Source of the DNA: Membranipora membranacea | Lineage: Eukaryota; Bryozoa; Gymnolaemata; Cheilostomatida; Membraniporidae | Direction: 5' to 3' | Assembly (NCBI GenBank): GCA_914767715.1 | Contig: OU612066.1 | Coordinates: 13,335,001-13,399,000 of the forward strand | DNA: 64,000 nucleotides | Shown: positions 36,134 to 48,875 of the stretch, piece after piece | Layout: each line of letters starts with the position of its first letter | How positions within the stretch are numbered: position 1 is the stretch's first letter | Program-made: the position numbers and the translations under genes | The notes under the pieces: generated by a model | What the model was told of the DNA's origin: nothing | Seen by the model: the letters and a program-made list of their open reading frames with translations, nothing else | The model's database searches: none

Positions 36134-39100
36134 ATGCTTTTTTTTCGGCCAAATCAAATAATAGAATTTCTTCAAACTAACCTCATAAGGAGGAGCAACT
36201 CCTGCTCATCTCGAATCTGCAGACCGTTTGGCTCTGCGGCTTTTCGTTCTCCGTCAGCGTCCGTTTTAATTAGGGCCCCTTTTACTATAAAAAAACATGC
36301 CAAACGGCAGCATCGAAAAATTAAATCTCTGTTGGATTCTTATCAAACTCCGACGAGTTCAAGCTCTTATTGCCCTCATTCAACACGCCGAATATTTGAA
36401 TCCTCGGATTAACAGGGGGGTCACAACGCTGAGTTGAAAATCCAAAAATTATACCAAGGGAGGGTATCATGCTTTATTTTCGGCCTGAGCAAAAAATAGA
36501 TTTGCTTCTAACTAACCTCATAAGGAGGAGCAACTCCTGCTTATCTCGAATCTGCAGACCGTTTGACTCTGCGGCTTTTCGTTCTCCGTCAGCGTCCGTT
36601 TTAATTAGGGCCACTTTTGCTATAAAAAACTTGCCAAACGGCAGCATCAAAAAATTAAATCTCTGTTGGATTCTTATCAAACTCCGACCAGTTCAAGCTC
36701 TTATTGCCCTCATTCAACGCGCCGAATATTAGAATCCTCGGATTAACAGGGGGGTCACAACGCTGACTTGAAAATCCAAAAATTATACCAAGGGAGGGTA
36801 TCATGCTTTTTTTTCGGCCAGATCAAAAAATAGATTTGCTTCTAACTAACCTCATAAGGAGGAGCAACTCCTGCTCATCTCGAATCTGCAGACCGTTTGG
36901 CTCTGCGGCTTTTCGTTCTCCGTCAGCGTCCGTTTTAATTAGGGCCACTTTTGCTATACAAAAACATGCCAAACGGCAGCATCGAAAAATTAAATCTCTG
37001 TTGGATTGTTATCAAACTCCGACCAGTTCAAGCTCTTCTTGCCCTCATTCAACACGCCGAATATTGGAATCCTCGGATTAACAGGGGGGTCACAACGCTG
37101 ACTTGAAAATCCAAAAATTATACCAAGGGAGGGTATCATGCTTTTTTTTCGGCCAGATCAAATAATAGATTTTCTTCAAACTAACCTCATAAGGAGGAGC
37201 AACTCCTGCTCATCTCGAATCTGCAGACCGTTTGGCTCTGCGGCTTTTCGTTCTCCGTCAGCGTCCGTTTTAATTAGGGCCCCTTTTACTATAAAAAAAC
37301 ATGCCAAAAGGCAGCATCTAAAAATTAAATCTCTGTTGGATTCTTATCAACCTCTGACCAGTTCAAGCTCTTATTGCCCTCATTCAACGCGCCGAATATT
37401 GGAATCCTCGGATTAACAGGGGGGTCACAACGCTGACTTGAAAATCCAACAATTATACCATGGTAGGGTATCATGCTTTTTTTTCGGCCAGATCAAAAAA
37501 TAGATTTGCTTCTAACTAACCTCATAAGGAGGAGCAACTCCTGCTCATCTCGAATCTGCAGACCGTTTGGCTCTGCGGCTTTTCGTTCTCCGTCAGCGTC
37601 CGTTTTAATTAGGGCCACTTTTGCTATACAAAAACATGCCAAACGGCAGCATCGAAAAATTAAATCTCTGTTGGATTCTTATCAAACTCTGACCAGTTCA
37701 AGCTCTTATTGCCCTCATTCAACCCGCCGAATATTGGAATCCTCGGATTAACAGGGGGGTCACAACGCTGACTTGAAAATCCAACAATTATTCCAAGGGA
37801 GGGTATCATGCTTTTTTTTCGGCCAGATCAAAAAATAGATTTTCTTCTAACTAACCTCATAAGGAGAAGCAACTCCTGCTCATCTCGAATCTGCGGACCG
37901 TTTGGCTCTGCGGCTTTTCGTTCTCCGTCAGCGTCCGTTTTAATTAGGGCCCCTTTTACTATAAAAAAACATGCCAAAAGGCAGCATCTAAAAATTAAAT
38001 CTCTGTTGGATTCTTATCAAACTCCGACCAGTTCAAGCTCTTAATGCCCTCATTCAACACGCCTAATATATTGGAATCCTCGGATTAACACGGGGGTAAC
38101 AACGCTGACTTGAAAATCCAAAAATTATACCAAGGGAGGGTATCATGCTTTTTTTATGGCCAGATCAAAAATTAGATTTGCTTCTAACTAACCTCATGAG
38201 GAGGAGCAACTCCTGCTCATCTCGAATCTGCAGAGCGTTTGGCTCTGCGGCTTTTCGTTCTCCGTCAGCGTCCGTTTTAATTAGGGCCACTTTTGCTATA
38301 AAAAAACATGCCAAACGGCAGCATCGAAAAATTAAATCTCTGTTGGATTCTTATCAAACTCCGACCAGTTCAAGCTGTTATTGCCCTCATTCAACACGCC
38401 GAATATTGGACTCCTCGGATTAACAGGGGGGTCACAACGCTGACTTGAAAATGCAAAAATTATACCAAGGGAGGGTATCATGCTTTTTTTTCGGCCAGAT
38501 CAAAAAATAGATTTGCTTCTAACTAACCTCATAAGGAGGAGCAACTCCTGCTCATCTCGAACCTGCAGACAGTTTGGCTCTGCGGCTTTTCGTTCTCCGT
38601 CAGCGTCCGTTTTAACTAGGGCCACTTTTGCTATACAAAAACATGCCAAACGGCAGCATCGAAAAATTAAATCTCTGTTGGATTCTTATCAAACTCTGAC
38701 CAGTTCAAGCTCTTATTGCCCTCATTCAACGCGCCGAATATTGGAATCCTCGGATTAACAGGGGTGTCACAACGCTGACTTGTAAATCCAACATTTATAC
38801 CAAGGAAGGGTATCATGCTTTTTTTTCGGCCAGATCAAATAATAGATTTTCTTCAAACTAACCTCATAAGGAGGAGCAACTCCTGCTCATCTCGAATCTG
38901 CAGACCGTTTGGCTCTGCGGCTTTTCGTTCTCCGTCAGCGTCCGTTTTAATTAGGGCCGCTTTTACTATAAAAAACATGCCAAAAGGCAGCATCTAAAAA
39001 TTAAATCTCTGTTGGATTCTTATCAAACTCCGACCAGTTCAAGCTCTTAATGCCCTCATTCAACACGCCTAATATATTGGAATCCTCGGATTAACACGGG

Positions 39101-39485
39101 AGTAACAACGCTGACTTGAAAATCCAAAAATTTTACCAAGGGAGGGTATCATGCTTTTTTTTCGGCCAGATCAAAATATAGATTTGCTTCTAACTAACCT
39201 CATAAGGAGGAGCAACTCCTGCTCATCTCGAATCTGCAGACCGTTTGGCTCTGCAGCTTTTCGTTCTCTGTCAGCGTCCGTTTTGATTAGGGCCACTTTT
39301 GCTATAAAAAAACATGCCAAACGTCAGCATCGAAAAATTAAATCTCTGTTGGATTCTTTTCAAACTCCGACCAGTTCAAGCTCTTATTGCCCTCATTCAA
39401 CACGCCGAATATTGGAATCCTCGGATTAACAGGGGGGTCACAACGCTGACTTGAAAATCCAAAAATTTTACCAAGGGAGGGTATC

Positions 39486-42400
39486 ATGCTTTTTTTTCGG
39501 CCAGATCAAAATATAGATTTGCTTCTAACTAACCTCATAAGGAGGAGCAACTCCTGCTTATCTCGAATCTGCAGACCGTTTGGCTCTGCAGCTTTTCGTT
39601 CTCTGTCAGCGTCCGTTTTGATTAGGGCTTCTTTTGCTATAAAAAAACATGCCAAACGGCAGCATCGAAAAATTAAATCTCTGTTGGATTCTTATCAAAC
39701 TCCGACCAGTTCAAGCTCTTCTTGCCCTCATTCAACACGCCGAATATTGGAATCCTCGGATTAACAGGGGGGTCACAACGCTGACTTGAAAATCCAAAAA
39801 TTATACCAAGGGAGGGTATCGTGCTTTTTTTTCGGCCAGATCAAATAATAGATTTGCTTCTAACTAACCTCATAAGGAGGAGCAACTCCTGCTCATCTCG
39901 AATCTGCAGACCGTTTGACTCTGCGGCTTTTCGTTCTCCGTCAGCGTCCGTTTTAATTAGGGCCACATTAGCTATAAAAAACTTGCCAAACGGCAGCATC
40001 GAAAAATTAAATCTCTGTTGGATTCTTATCAAACTCCGACCAGTTCAAGTTGTTATTGCCCTCATTCAACACGCCGAATATTGGAATCCTCGGATTAACA
40101 GGGGGTTCACAACGCTGACTTGAAAATCCAAAAATTATACCAAGGGAGGGTATCATGCTATTTTTTCGGCCAGATCAAAAAATAGATTTGCTTCTAACTA
40201 ACCTCATAAGGAGGAGCAACTCCTGCTCATCTCGAATCTGCAGACCGTTTGGCTCTGCGGCTTTTCGTTCTCCGTCAGCGTCCGTTTTAATTAGGGCCAC
40301 TTTTGCTATACAAAAACATGCCAAACGGCAGCATCGAAAAATTAAATCTCTGTTGGATTCTTATCAAACTCTGACCAGTTCAAGCTCTTATTGCCCTCAT
40401 TCAACCCGCCGAATATTTGAATCCTCGGATTAACAGGGGGGTCACAACGCTGACTAGAAAATCCAACAATTATACCAAGGGAGGGTATCATGCTTTTTTT
40501 TCGGCCAGATCAAAAAATAGATTTTCTTCTAACTAACCTCATGAGGAGGAGCAACTCCTGCTCATCTCGAATCTGCAGACCGTTTGGCTCTGCGGCTTTT
40601 CGTTCTCCGTCAGCGTCCGTTTTAATTAGGGCCCCTTTCACTATAAAAAAACATGCCAAAAGGCAGCATCTAAAAATTAAATCTCTGTTGCAGTCTTATC
40701 AAACACCGACCAGTTCAAGCTCTTAATGCCCTCATTCAACACGCCTAATATATTGGAATCCTCGGATTAACACGGGGGTAACAACGCTGACTTGAAAATC
40801 CAAAAATTATACCAAGGGAGGGTATCATGCTTTTTTTTTGGCCAGATCAAAAATTAGATTTGCTTCTAACTAACCTCATGAGGAGGAGCAACTCCTGCTC
40901 ATCGCGAATCTGCAGAGCGTTTGGCTATGCGGCTTTTCGTTCTCCGTCAGCGTCCGTTTTAATTAGGGCCACTTTTGCTATAAAAAAACATGCCAAACGG
41001 CAGCATCAAAAAATTAAATCTCTGTTGGATTCTTATCAAACTCCGACCAGTTCAAGCTGTTATTGCCCTCATTCAACACGCCGAATATTGGACTCCTCGG
41101 ATTAACAGGGGGGTCACAACGCTGACTTGAAAATGCAAAATTTATACCAAGGGAGGGTATCATGCTTTTTTTTCGGCCAGACCAAAAAATATATTTGCTT
41201 CTAACTAACCTCATAAGGAGGAGCAACTCCTGCTCATCTCGAACCTGCAGACAGTTTGGCTCTGCGGCTTTTCGTTCTCCGTCAGCGTCCGTTTTAATTA
41301 GGGCGACTTTTGCTATAAAAAAACATGCCAAACGGCAGCATCGAAAAATTAAATCTCTGTTGGATTCTTATCAAACTCCGACGAGTTCAAGCTCTTATTG
41401 CCTTCATTCAACACGCCGAATATTTGAATCCTCGGATTAACAGGGGGGTCACAACGCTGAGTTGAAAATCCAAAAATTATACCAAGGGAGGGTATCATGC
41501 TTTATTTTCGGCCTGAGCAAAAAATAGATTTGCTTCTAACTAACCTCATAAGGAGGAGCAACTCCTGCTCATCTCGATTCTGCAGACCGTTTGACACTGC
41601 GGCATTTCGTTCTCCGTCAGCGTCCGTTTTAATTAGGGCCACTTTTGCTATAAAAAAACATGCCAAACGGCAGCATCGAAAAATTAAATCTCTGTTGAAT
41701 TCTTATCAAACTCCGACCAGTTCAAGCTCTTATTGCCCTCATTCAACACGCCGAATATTGGAATCCTCGGATTAACAGGGGGGTCACAACGCTGACTTGA
41801 AAATCCAAAAATTATACCAAGGGAGGGTATCATGCTTTTTTTTCGGCCAGATCAAAAAATAGATTTGCTTCTAACTAACCTCATAAGGAGGAGCAACTCC
41901 TGCTCATCTCGAATCTGCAGACCGTTTGGCTCTGCGGCTTTTCGTTCTCCGTCAGCGTCCGTTTTAATTAGGGCCACTTTTGCTATAAAAAAACATGCCA
42001 AAAGGCAGCATCTAAAAATTACATCTCTGTTGCATTCTTATCAAACTCCGACCAGTTCAAGCTCTTAATGCCCTCATTCAACACGCCTAATATATTGGAA
42101 TCCTCGGATTAACACGGGGGTAACAACGCTGACTTGAAAATCCAAAAATTATACCAAGGGAGGGTATCATGCTTCTTTTTCGGCCAGATCAAATAATAGA
42201 TTTGCTTCTAACTAACCTCATAAGGAGGAGCAACTCCTGCTCATCTCGATTCTGCAGACCGTTTGACTCTGCGGCTTTTCGTTCTCCGTCAGCGTCCGTT
42301 TTAATTAGGGCCACTTTTGCTATAAAAAAACATGCCAAACGGCAGCATCGAAAAATTAAATCTCTGTTGGATTCTTATCAAACTCCGACCAGTTCAAGCT

Positions 42401-42503
42401 CTTATTGCCCTCATTCAACACGCCGTATATTGGAATCCTCGGATTAACAGGGGGGTCACAACGCTGACTTGAAAATCCAAAAATTATACCAAGGGAGGGT
42501 ATC
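39486..42503. repeat. 9-mer higher-order repeat F, copy 1 (3018 bp)
   Basis: Monomer starts: 39486, 39821, 40155, 40490, 40827, 41162, 41497, 41832, 42169. Markers in order: CTCTGCAGC with GGGCTTCTTTTG; GTATCGTGC start with GCCACATTAGC and AGTTGTTATTG; ATGCTATTTTT with ATACAAAAAC and TGACTAGAAAATC; CCCCTTTCAC with GTTGCAGTC; CATCGCGAATC with TTTGGCTATGC; CAGACAGTTTGG with CCGACGAG; ATGCTTTATT with GTTGAATTC; TTGCATTC; and ATGCTTCTTT with CGCCGTATATTGG. The full order recurs at an offset of 3018 bp. Confidence 0.93.
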
Positions 42504-45500
42504 ATGCTTTTTTTTCGGCCAGATCAAAAAATAGATTTGCTTCTAACTAACCTCATAAGGAGGAGCAACTCCTGCTTATCTCGAATCTGCAGACCGTTTG
42601 GCTCTGCAGCTTTTCGTTCTCTGTCAGCGTCCGTTTTGATTAGGGCTTCTTTTGCTATAAAAAAACATGCCAAACGGCAGCATCGAAAAATTAAATCTCT
42701 GTTGGATTCTTATCAAACTCCGACCAGTTCAAGCTCTTCTTGCCCTCATTCAACACGCCGAATATTGGAATCCTCGGATTAACAGGGGGGTCACAACGCT
42801 GACTTGAAAATCCAAAAATTATACCAAGGGAGGGTATCGTGCTTTTTTTTCGGCCAGATCAAATAATAGATTTGCTTCTAACTAACCTCATAAGGAGGAG
42901 CAACTCCTGCTCATCTCGAATCTGCAGACCGTTTGACTCTGCGGCTTTTCGTTCTCCGTCAGCGTCCGTTTTAATTAGGGCCACATTAGCTATAAAAAAC
43001 TTGCCAAACGGCAGCATCGAAAAATTAAATCTCTGTTGGATTCTTATCAAACTCCGACCAGTTCAAGTTGTTATTGCCCTCATTCAACACGCCGAATATT
43101 GGAATCCTCGGATTAACAGGGGGTTCACAACGCTGACTTGAAAATCCAAAAATTATACCAAGGGAGGGTATCATGCTATTTTTTCGGCCAGATCAAAAAA
43201 TAGATTTGCTTCTAACTAACCTCATAAGGAGGAGCAACTCCTGCTCATCTCGAATCTGCAGACCGTTTGGCTCTGCGGCTTTTCGTTCTCCGTCAGCGTC
43301 CGTTTTAATTAGGGCCACTTTTGCTATACAAAAACATGCCAAACGGCAGCATCGAAAAATTAAATCTCTGTTGGATTCTTATCAAACTCTGACCAGTTCA
43401 AGCTCTTATTGCCCTCATTCAACCCGCCGAATATTTGAATCCTCGGATTAACAGGGGGGTCACAACGCTGACTAGAAAATCCAACAATTATACCAAGGGA
43501 GGGTATCATGCTTTTTTTTCGGCCAGATCAAAAAATAGATTTTCTTCTAACTAACCTCATGAGGAGGAGCAACTCCTGCTCATCTCGAATCTGCAGACCG
43601 TTTGGCTCTGCGGCTTTTCGTTCTCCGTCAGCGTCCGTTTTAATTAGGGCCCCTTTCACTATAAAAAAACATGCCAAAAGGCAGCATCTAAAAATTAAAT
43701 CTCTGTTGCAGTCTTATCAAACACCGACCAGTTCAAGCTCTTAATGCCCTCATTCAACACGCCTAATATATTGGAATCCTCGGATTAACACGGGGGTAAC
43801 AACGCTGACTTGAAAATCCAAAAATTATACCAAGGGAGGGTATCATGCTTTTTTTTTGGCCAGATCAAAAATTAGATTTGCTTCTAACTAACCTCATGAG
43901 GAGGAGCAACTCCTGCTCATCGCGAATCTGCAGAGCGTTTGGCTATGCGGCTTTTCGTTCTCCGTCAGCGTCCGTTTTAATTAGGGCCACTTTTGCTATA
44001 AAAAAACATGCCAAACGGCAGCATCAAAAAATTAAATCTCTGTTGGATTCTTATCAAACTCCGACCAGTTCAAGCTGTTATTGCCCTCATTCAACACGCC
44101 GAATATTGGACTCCTCGGATTAACAGGGGGGTCACAACGCTGACTTGAAAATGCAAAATTTATACCAAGGGAGGGTATCATGCTTTTTTTTCGGCCAGAC
44201 CAAAAAATATATTTGCTTCTAACTAACCTCATAAGGAGGAGCAACTCCTGCTCATCTCGAACCTGCAGACAGTTTGGCTCTGCGGCTTTTCGTTCTCCGT
44301 CAGCGTCCGTTTTAATTAGGGCGACTTTTGCTATAAAAAAACATGCCAAACGGCAGCATCGAAAAATTAAATCTCTGTTGGATTCTTATCAAACTCCGAC
44401 GAGTTCAAGCTCTTATTGCCTTCATTCAACACGCCGAATATTTGAATCCTCGGATTAACAGGGGGGTCACAACGCTGAGTTGAAAATCCAAAAATTATAC
44501 CAAGGGAGGGTATCATGCTTTATTTTCGGCCTGAGCAAAAAATAGATTTGCTTCTAACTAACCTCATAAGGAGGAGCAACTCCTGCTCATCTCGATTCTG
44601 CAGACCGTTTGACTCTGCGGCATTTCGTTCTCCGTCAGCGTCCGTTTTAATTAGGGCCACTTTTGCTATAAAAAAACATGCCAAACGGCAGCATCGAAAA
44701 ATTAAATCTCTGTTGAATTCTTATCAAACTCCGACCAGTTCAAGCTCTTATTGCCCTCATTCAACACGCCGAATATTGGAATCCTCGGATTAACAGGGGG
44801 GTCACAACGCTGACTTGAAAATCCAAAAATTATACCAAGGGAGGGTATCATGCTTTTTTTTCGGCCAGATCAAAAAATAGATTTGCTTCTAACTAACCTC
44901 ATAAGGAGGAGCAACTCCTGCTCATCTCGAATCTGCAGACCGTTTGGCTCTGCGGCTTTTCGTTCTCCGTCAGCGTCCGTTTTAATTAGGGCCACTTTTG
45001 CTATAAAAAAACATGCCAAAAGGCAGCATCTAAAAATTAAATCTCTGTTGCATTCTTATCAAACTCCGACCAGTTCAAGCTCTTAATGCCCTCATTCAAC
45101 ACGCCTAATATATTGGAATCCTCGGATTAACACGGGGGTAACAACGCTGACTTGAAAATCCAAAAATTATACCAAGGGAGGGTATCATGCTTCTTTTTCG
45201 GCCAGATCAAATAATAGATTTGCTTCTAACTAACCTCATAAGGAGGAGCAACTCCTGCTCATCTCGATTCTGCAGACCGTTTGACTCTGCGGCTTTTCGT
45301 TCTCCGTCAGCGTCCGTTTTAATTAGGGCCACTTTTGCTATAAAAAAACATGCCAAACGGCAGCATCGAAAAATTAAATCTCTGTTGGATTCTTATCAAA
45401 CTCCGACCAGTTCAAGCTCTTATTGCCCTCATTCAACACGCCGTATATTGGAATCCTCGGATTAACAGGGGGGTCACAACGCTGACTTGAAAATCCAAAA

Positions 45501-45521
45501 ATTATACCAAGGGAGGGTATC
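42504..45521. repeat. 9-mer higher-order repeat F, copy 2 (3018 bp)
   Basis: Monomer starts: 42504, 42839, 43173, 43508, 43845, 44180, 44515, 44850, 45187. Differences I saw from copy 1 are AAAAAATAG versus AAAATATAG in the first monomer, TTTGACTCTGC versus TTTGACACTGC in the seventh, and AATTAAATC versus AATTACATC in the eighth. After 45521 the sequence does not begin a third copy: the 45522 monomer repeats the 44850 type, which opens block G. Confidence 0.93.
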
Positions 45522-48500
45522 ATGCTTTTTTTTCGGCCAGATCAAAAAATAGATTTGCTTCTAACTAACCTCATAAGGAGGAGCAACTCCTGCTCATCTC
45601 GAATCTGCAGACCGTTTGGCTCTGCGGCTTTTCGTTCTCCGTCAGCGTCCGTTTTAATTAGGGCCACTTTTGCTATAAAAAAACATGCCAAAAGGCAGCA
45701 TCTAAAAATTAAATCTCTGTTGCATTCTTATCAAACTCCGACCAGTTCAAGCTCTTAATGCCCTCATTCAACACGCCTAATATATTGGAATCCTCGGATT
45801 AACACGGGGGTAACAACGCTGACTTGAAAATCCAAAAATTATACCGAGGGAGGGTATCATGCTTTTTTTTCGGCCAGATCAAATAATAGATTTTCTTCAA
45901 ACTAACCTCATAAGGAGGAGCAACTCCTGCTCATCTCGAATCTGCAGACCGTTTGGCTCTGCGGCTTTTCGTTCTCCGTCAGCGTCCGTTTTAATTAGGG
46001 CCCCTTTTACTATAAAAAAACATGCCAAACGGCAGCATCGAAAAATTAAATCTCTGTTGGATTCTTATCAAACTCCGACGAGTTCAAGCTCTTATTGCCC
46101 TCATTCAACACGCCGAACATTTGAATCCTCGGATTAACAGGGGGGTCACAACGCTGAGTTGAAAATCCAAAAATTATACCAAGGGAGGGTATCATGCTTT
46201 ATTTTCGGCCTGAGCAAAAAATAGATTTGCTTCTAACTAACCTCATAAGGAGGAGCAACTCCTGCTTATCTCGAATCTGCAGACCGTTTGGCTCTGCAGC
46301 TTTTCGTTCTCTGTCAGCGTCCGTTTTGATTAGGGCCACTTTTGCTATAAAAAAACATGCCAAACGGCAGCATCGAAAAATTAAATCTCTGTTGGATTCT
46401 TATCAAACTCCGACCAGTTCAAGCTCTTCTTGCCCTCATTCAACACGCCGAATATTTGAATCCTCGGATTAACAGGGGGGTCACAACGCTGACTTGAAAA
46501 TCCAAAGATTATACCAAGGGAGGGTATCGTGCTTTTTTTTCGGCCAGATCAAATAATAGATTTGCTTCTAACTAACCTCATAAGGAGGAGCAACTCCTGC
46601 TCATCTCGAATCTGCAGACCGTTTGACTCTGCGGCTTTTTGTTCTCCGTCAGCGTCCGTTTTAATTAGGGCCACTTTTGCTATAAAAAACTTGCCAAACG
46701 GCAGCATCGAAAAATTAAATCTCTGTTGGATTCTTATCAAACTCCGACCAGTTCAAGCTCTTATTGCCCTCATTCAACACGCCGAATATTGGAATCCTCG
46801 GATTAACAGGGGGGTCACAACGCTGACTTCAAAATCCAAAAATTATACCAAGGGAGGGTATCATGCTTTTTTTTCGGCCAGATCAAAAAATAGATTTGCT
46901 TCTAACTAACCTCATAAGGAGGAGCAACTCCTGCTCATCTCGAATCTGCAGACCGTTTGGCTCTGCGGCTTTTCGTTCTCCGTCAGCGTCCGTTTTAATT
47001 AGGGCCACTTTTGCTATACAAAAACATGCCAAACGGCAGCATCGAAAAATTAAATCTCTGTTGGATTGTTATCAAACTCCGACCAGTTCAAGCTCTTCTT
47101 GCCCTCATTCAACACGCCGAATATTGGAATCCTCGGATTAACAGGGGGGTCACAACGCTGACTTGAAAATCCAAAAATTATACCAAGGGAGGGTATCATG
47201 CTGTTTTTTCGGCCAGATCAACTAATAGATTTTCTTCAAACTAACCTCATAAGGAGGAGCAACTCCTGCTCATCTCGAATCTGCAGACCGTTTGGCTCTG
47301 CGGCTTTTCGTTCTCCGTCAGCGTCCGTTTTAATTAGGGCCCCTTTTACTATAAAAAAACATGCCAAAAGGCAGCATCTAAAAATTAAATCTCTGTTGGA
47401 TTCTTATCAAACTCTGACCAGTTCAAGCTCTTATTGCCCTCATTCAACGCGCCGAATATTGGAATCCTCGGATTAACAGGGGGGTCACAACGCTGACTTG
47501 AAAATCCAACAATTATACCATGGTAGGGTATCATGCTTTTTTTTCGGCCAGATCAAAAAATAGATTTTCTTCTAACTAACCTCATAAGGAGGAGCAACTC
47601 CTGCTTATCTCGAATCTGCAGACCTTTTGGCTCTGCGGCTTTTCGTTCTCCGTCAGCGTCCGTTTTAATTAGGGCCCCTTTTACTATAAAAAAACATGCC
47701 AAAAGGCAGCATCTAAAAATTAAATCTCTGTTGGATTCTTATCAAACTCCGACCAGTTCTAGCTCTTAATGCCCTCATTCAACACGCCTAATATATTGGA
47801 ATCCTCGGATTAACAGGGGGGTGACAACGCTGACTTGAAAATGCAAAAATTATACCAAGGGAGGGTATCATGCTTTTTTTTGGCCAGATCAAAAAATAGA
47901 TTTGCTTCTAACTAACCTCATAAGGAGGAGCAACTCCTGCTCATCTCGAACCTGCAGACAGTTTGGCTCGGCGGCTTTTCGTTCTCCGTCAGCGTCCGTT
48001 TTAACTAGGGCCACTTTTGCTATACAAAAACATGCCAAACGGCAGCATCGAAAAATTAAATCTCTGTTGGATTCTTATCAAACTCTGACCAGTTCAAGCT
48101 CTTATTGCCCTCATTCAACGCGCCGAATATTGGAATCCTCGGATTAACAGGGGGGTCACAACGCTGACTTGAAAATCCAACAATTATACCAAGGGAGGGT
48201 ATCATGCTTTTTTTTCGGCCAGATCAAAAAATAGATTTGCTTCTAACTAACCTCATAAGGAGGAGCAACTCCTGCTTATCTCGAATCTGCAGACCGTTTG
48301 GCTCTGCAGCTTTTCGTTCTCTGTCAGCGTCCGTTTTAATTAGGGCCACTTTTGCTATAAAAAAACATGCCAAACGGCAGCATCGAAAAATTAAATCTCT
48401 GTTGGATTCTTATCAAACTCCGACCAGTTCAAGCTCTTCTTGCCCTCATTCAACACGCCGAATATTGGAATCCTCGGATTAACAGGGGGGTCACAACGCT

Positions 48501-48875
48501 GACTTGAAAATCCAAAAATTATACCAAGGGAGGGTATCATGCTTCTTTTTCGGCCAGATCAAATAATAGATTTGCTTCTAACTAACCTCATAAGGAGGAG
48601 CAACTCCTGCTCATCTCGAATCTGCAGACCGTTTGGCTCTGCGGCTTTTCGTTCTCCGTCAGCTTCCGTTTTAATTAGGGCCCCTTTTACTATAAAAAAA
48701 CATGCCAAAAGGCAGCATCTAAAAATTAAATCTCTGTTGCATTCTTATCAAACTCCGACCAGTTCAAGCTCTTAATGCCCTCATTCAACACGCCTAATAT
48801 ATTGGAATCCTCGGATTAACACGGGGGTAACAACGCTGACTTGAAAATCCAAAAATTATACCAAGGGAGGGTATC
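45187..48875. repeat. 11-mer higher-order repeat G, copy 1 (3689 bp)
   Basis: Monomer starts: 45187, 45522, 45859, 46194, 46529, 46863, 47198, 47533, 47870, 48204, 48539. The first monomer is also the last of block F copy 2, so F and G overlap by shared ancestry. Markers include ATACCGAGGG before 45859, ATGCTTTATT at 46194, a GTATCGTGC start at 46529, ACTTCAAAATCC (near 46826), GATTGTTATC at 46863, ATGCTGTTTT with ATCAACTAATAG at 47198, GGTGACAACG before 47870 and GGCTCGGCGG within it. The order recurs at an offset of 3689 bp. Confidence 0.92.
48539..48875. repeat. Hybrid monomer at the G1/G2 junction
   Basis: The 5' part (ATGCTTCTTTTTCGG, ATCAAATAATAG) is the 42169/45187 type. The middle (TCAGCTTCCG, GCCCCTTTTAC) is the 26745/34121 type. 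The 3' part (TTGCATTC, then CGCCTAATATATTGG) is the 44850/45522 type. It stands exactly where block G copy 1 joins copy 2, and its 3' part matches the monomer before copy 1 (44850). This is what an unequal exchange between out-of-register arrays would leave. Confidence 0.85.

Larger units (their letters stand above)
32110..39485. repeat. Zone E: irregular mosaic with recurring trimer of about 1007 bp
   Basis: Monomer starts: 32110, 32445, 32779, 33114, 33451, 33786, 34121, 34458, 34793, 35128, 35463, 35800, 36134, 36469, 36803, 37138, 37473, 37808, 38145, 38480, 38815, 39151. The trimer (TGCAGAGCG type, CTCGAACCTGC type, 337 bp GCCCCTTTTAC type), seen at 26075 and 30431 in zone D, recurs at 33451 and 38145, and its first two members also occur at 34458. 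No single long unit is cleanly repeated here. Instead several monomers (35128, 35800, 36134, 37138) are composites of types seen whole elsewhere, so this looks like a region scrambled by repeated short exchanges. Confidence 0.85.
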
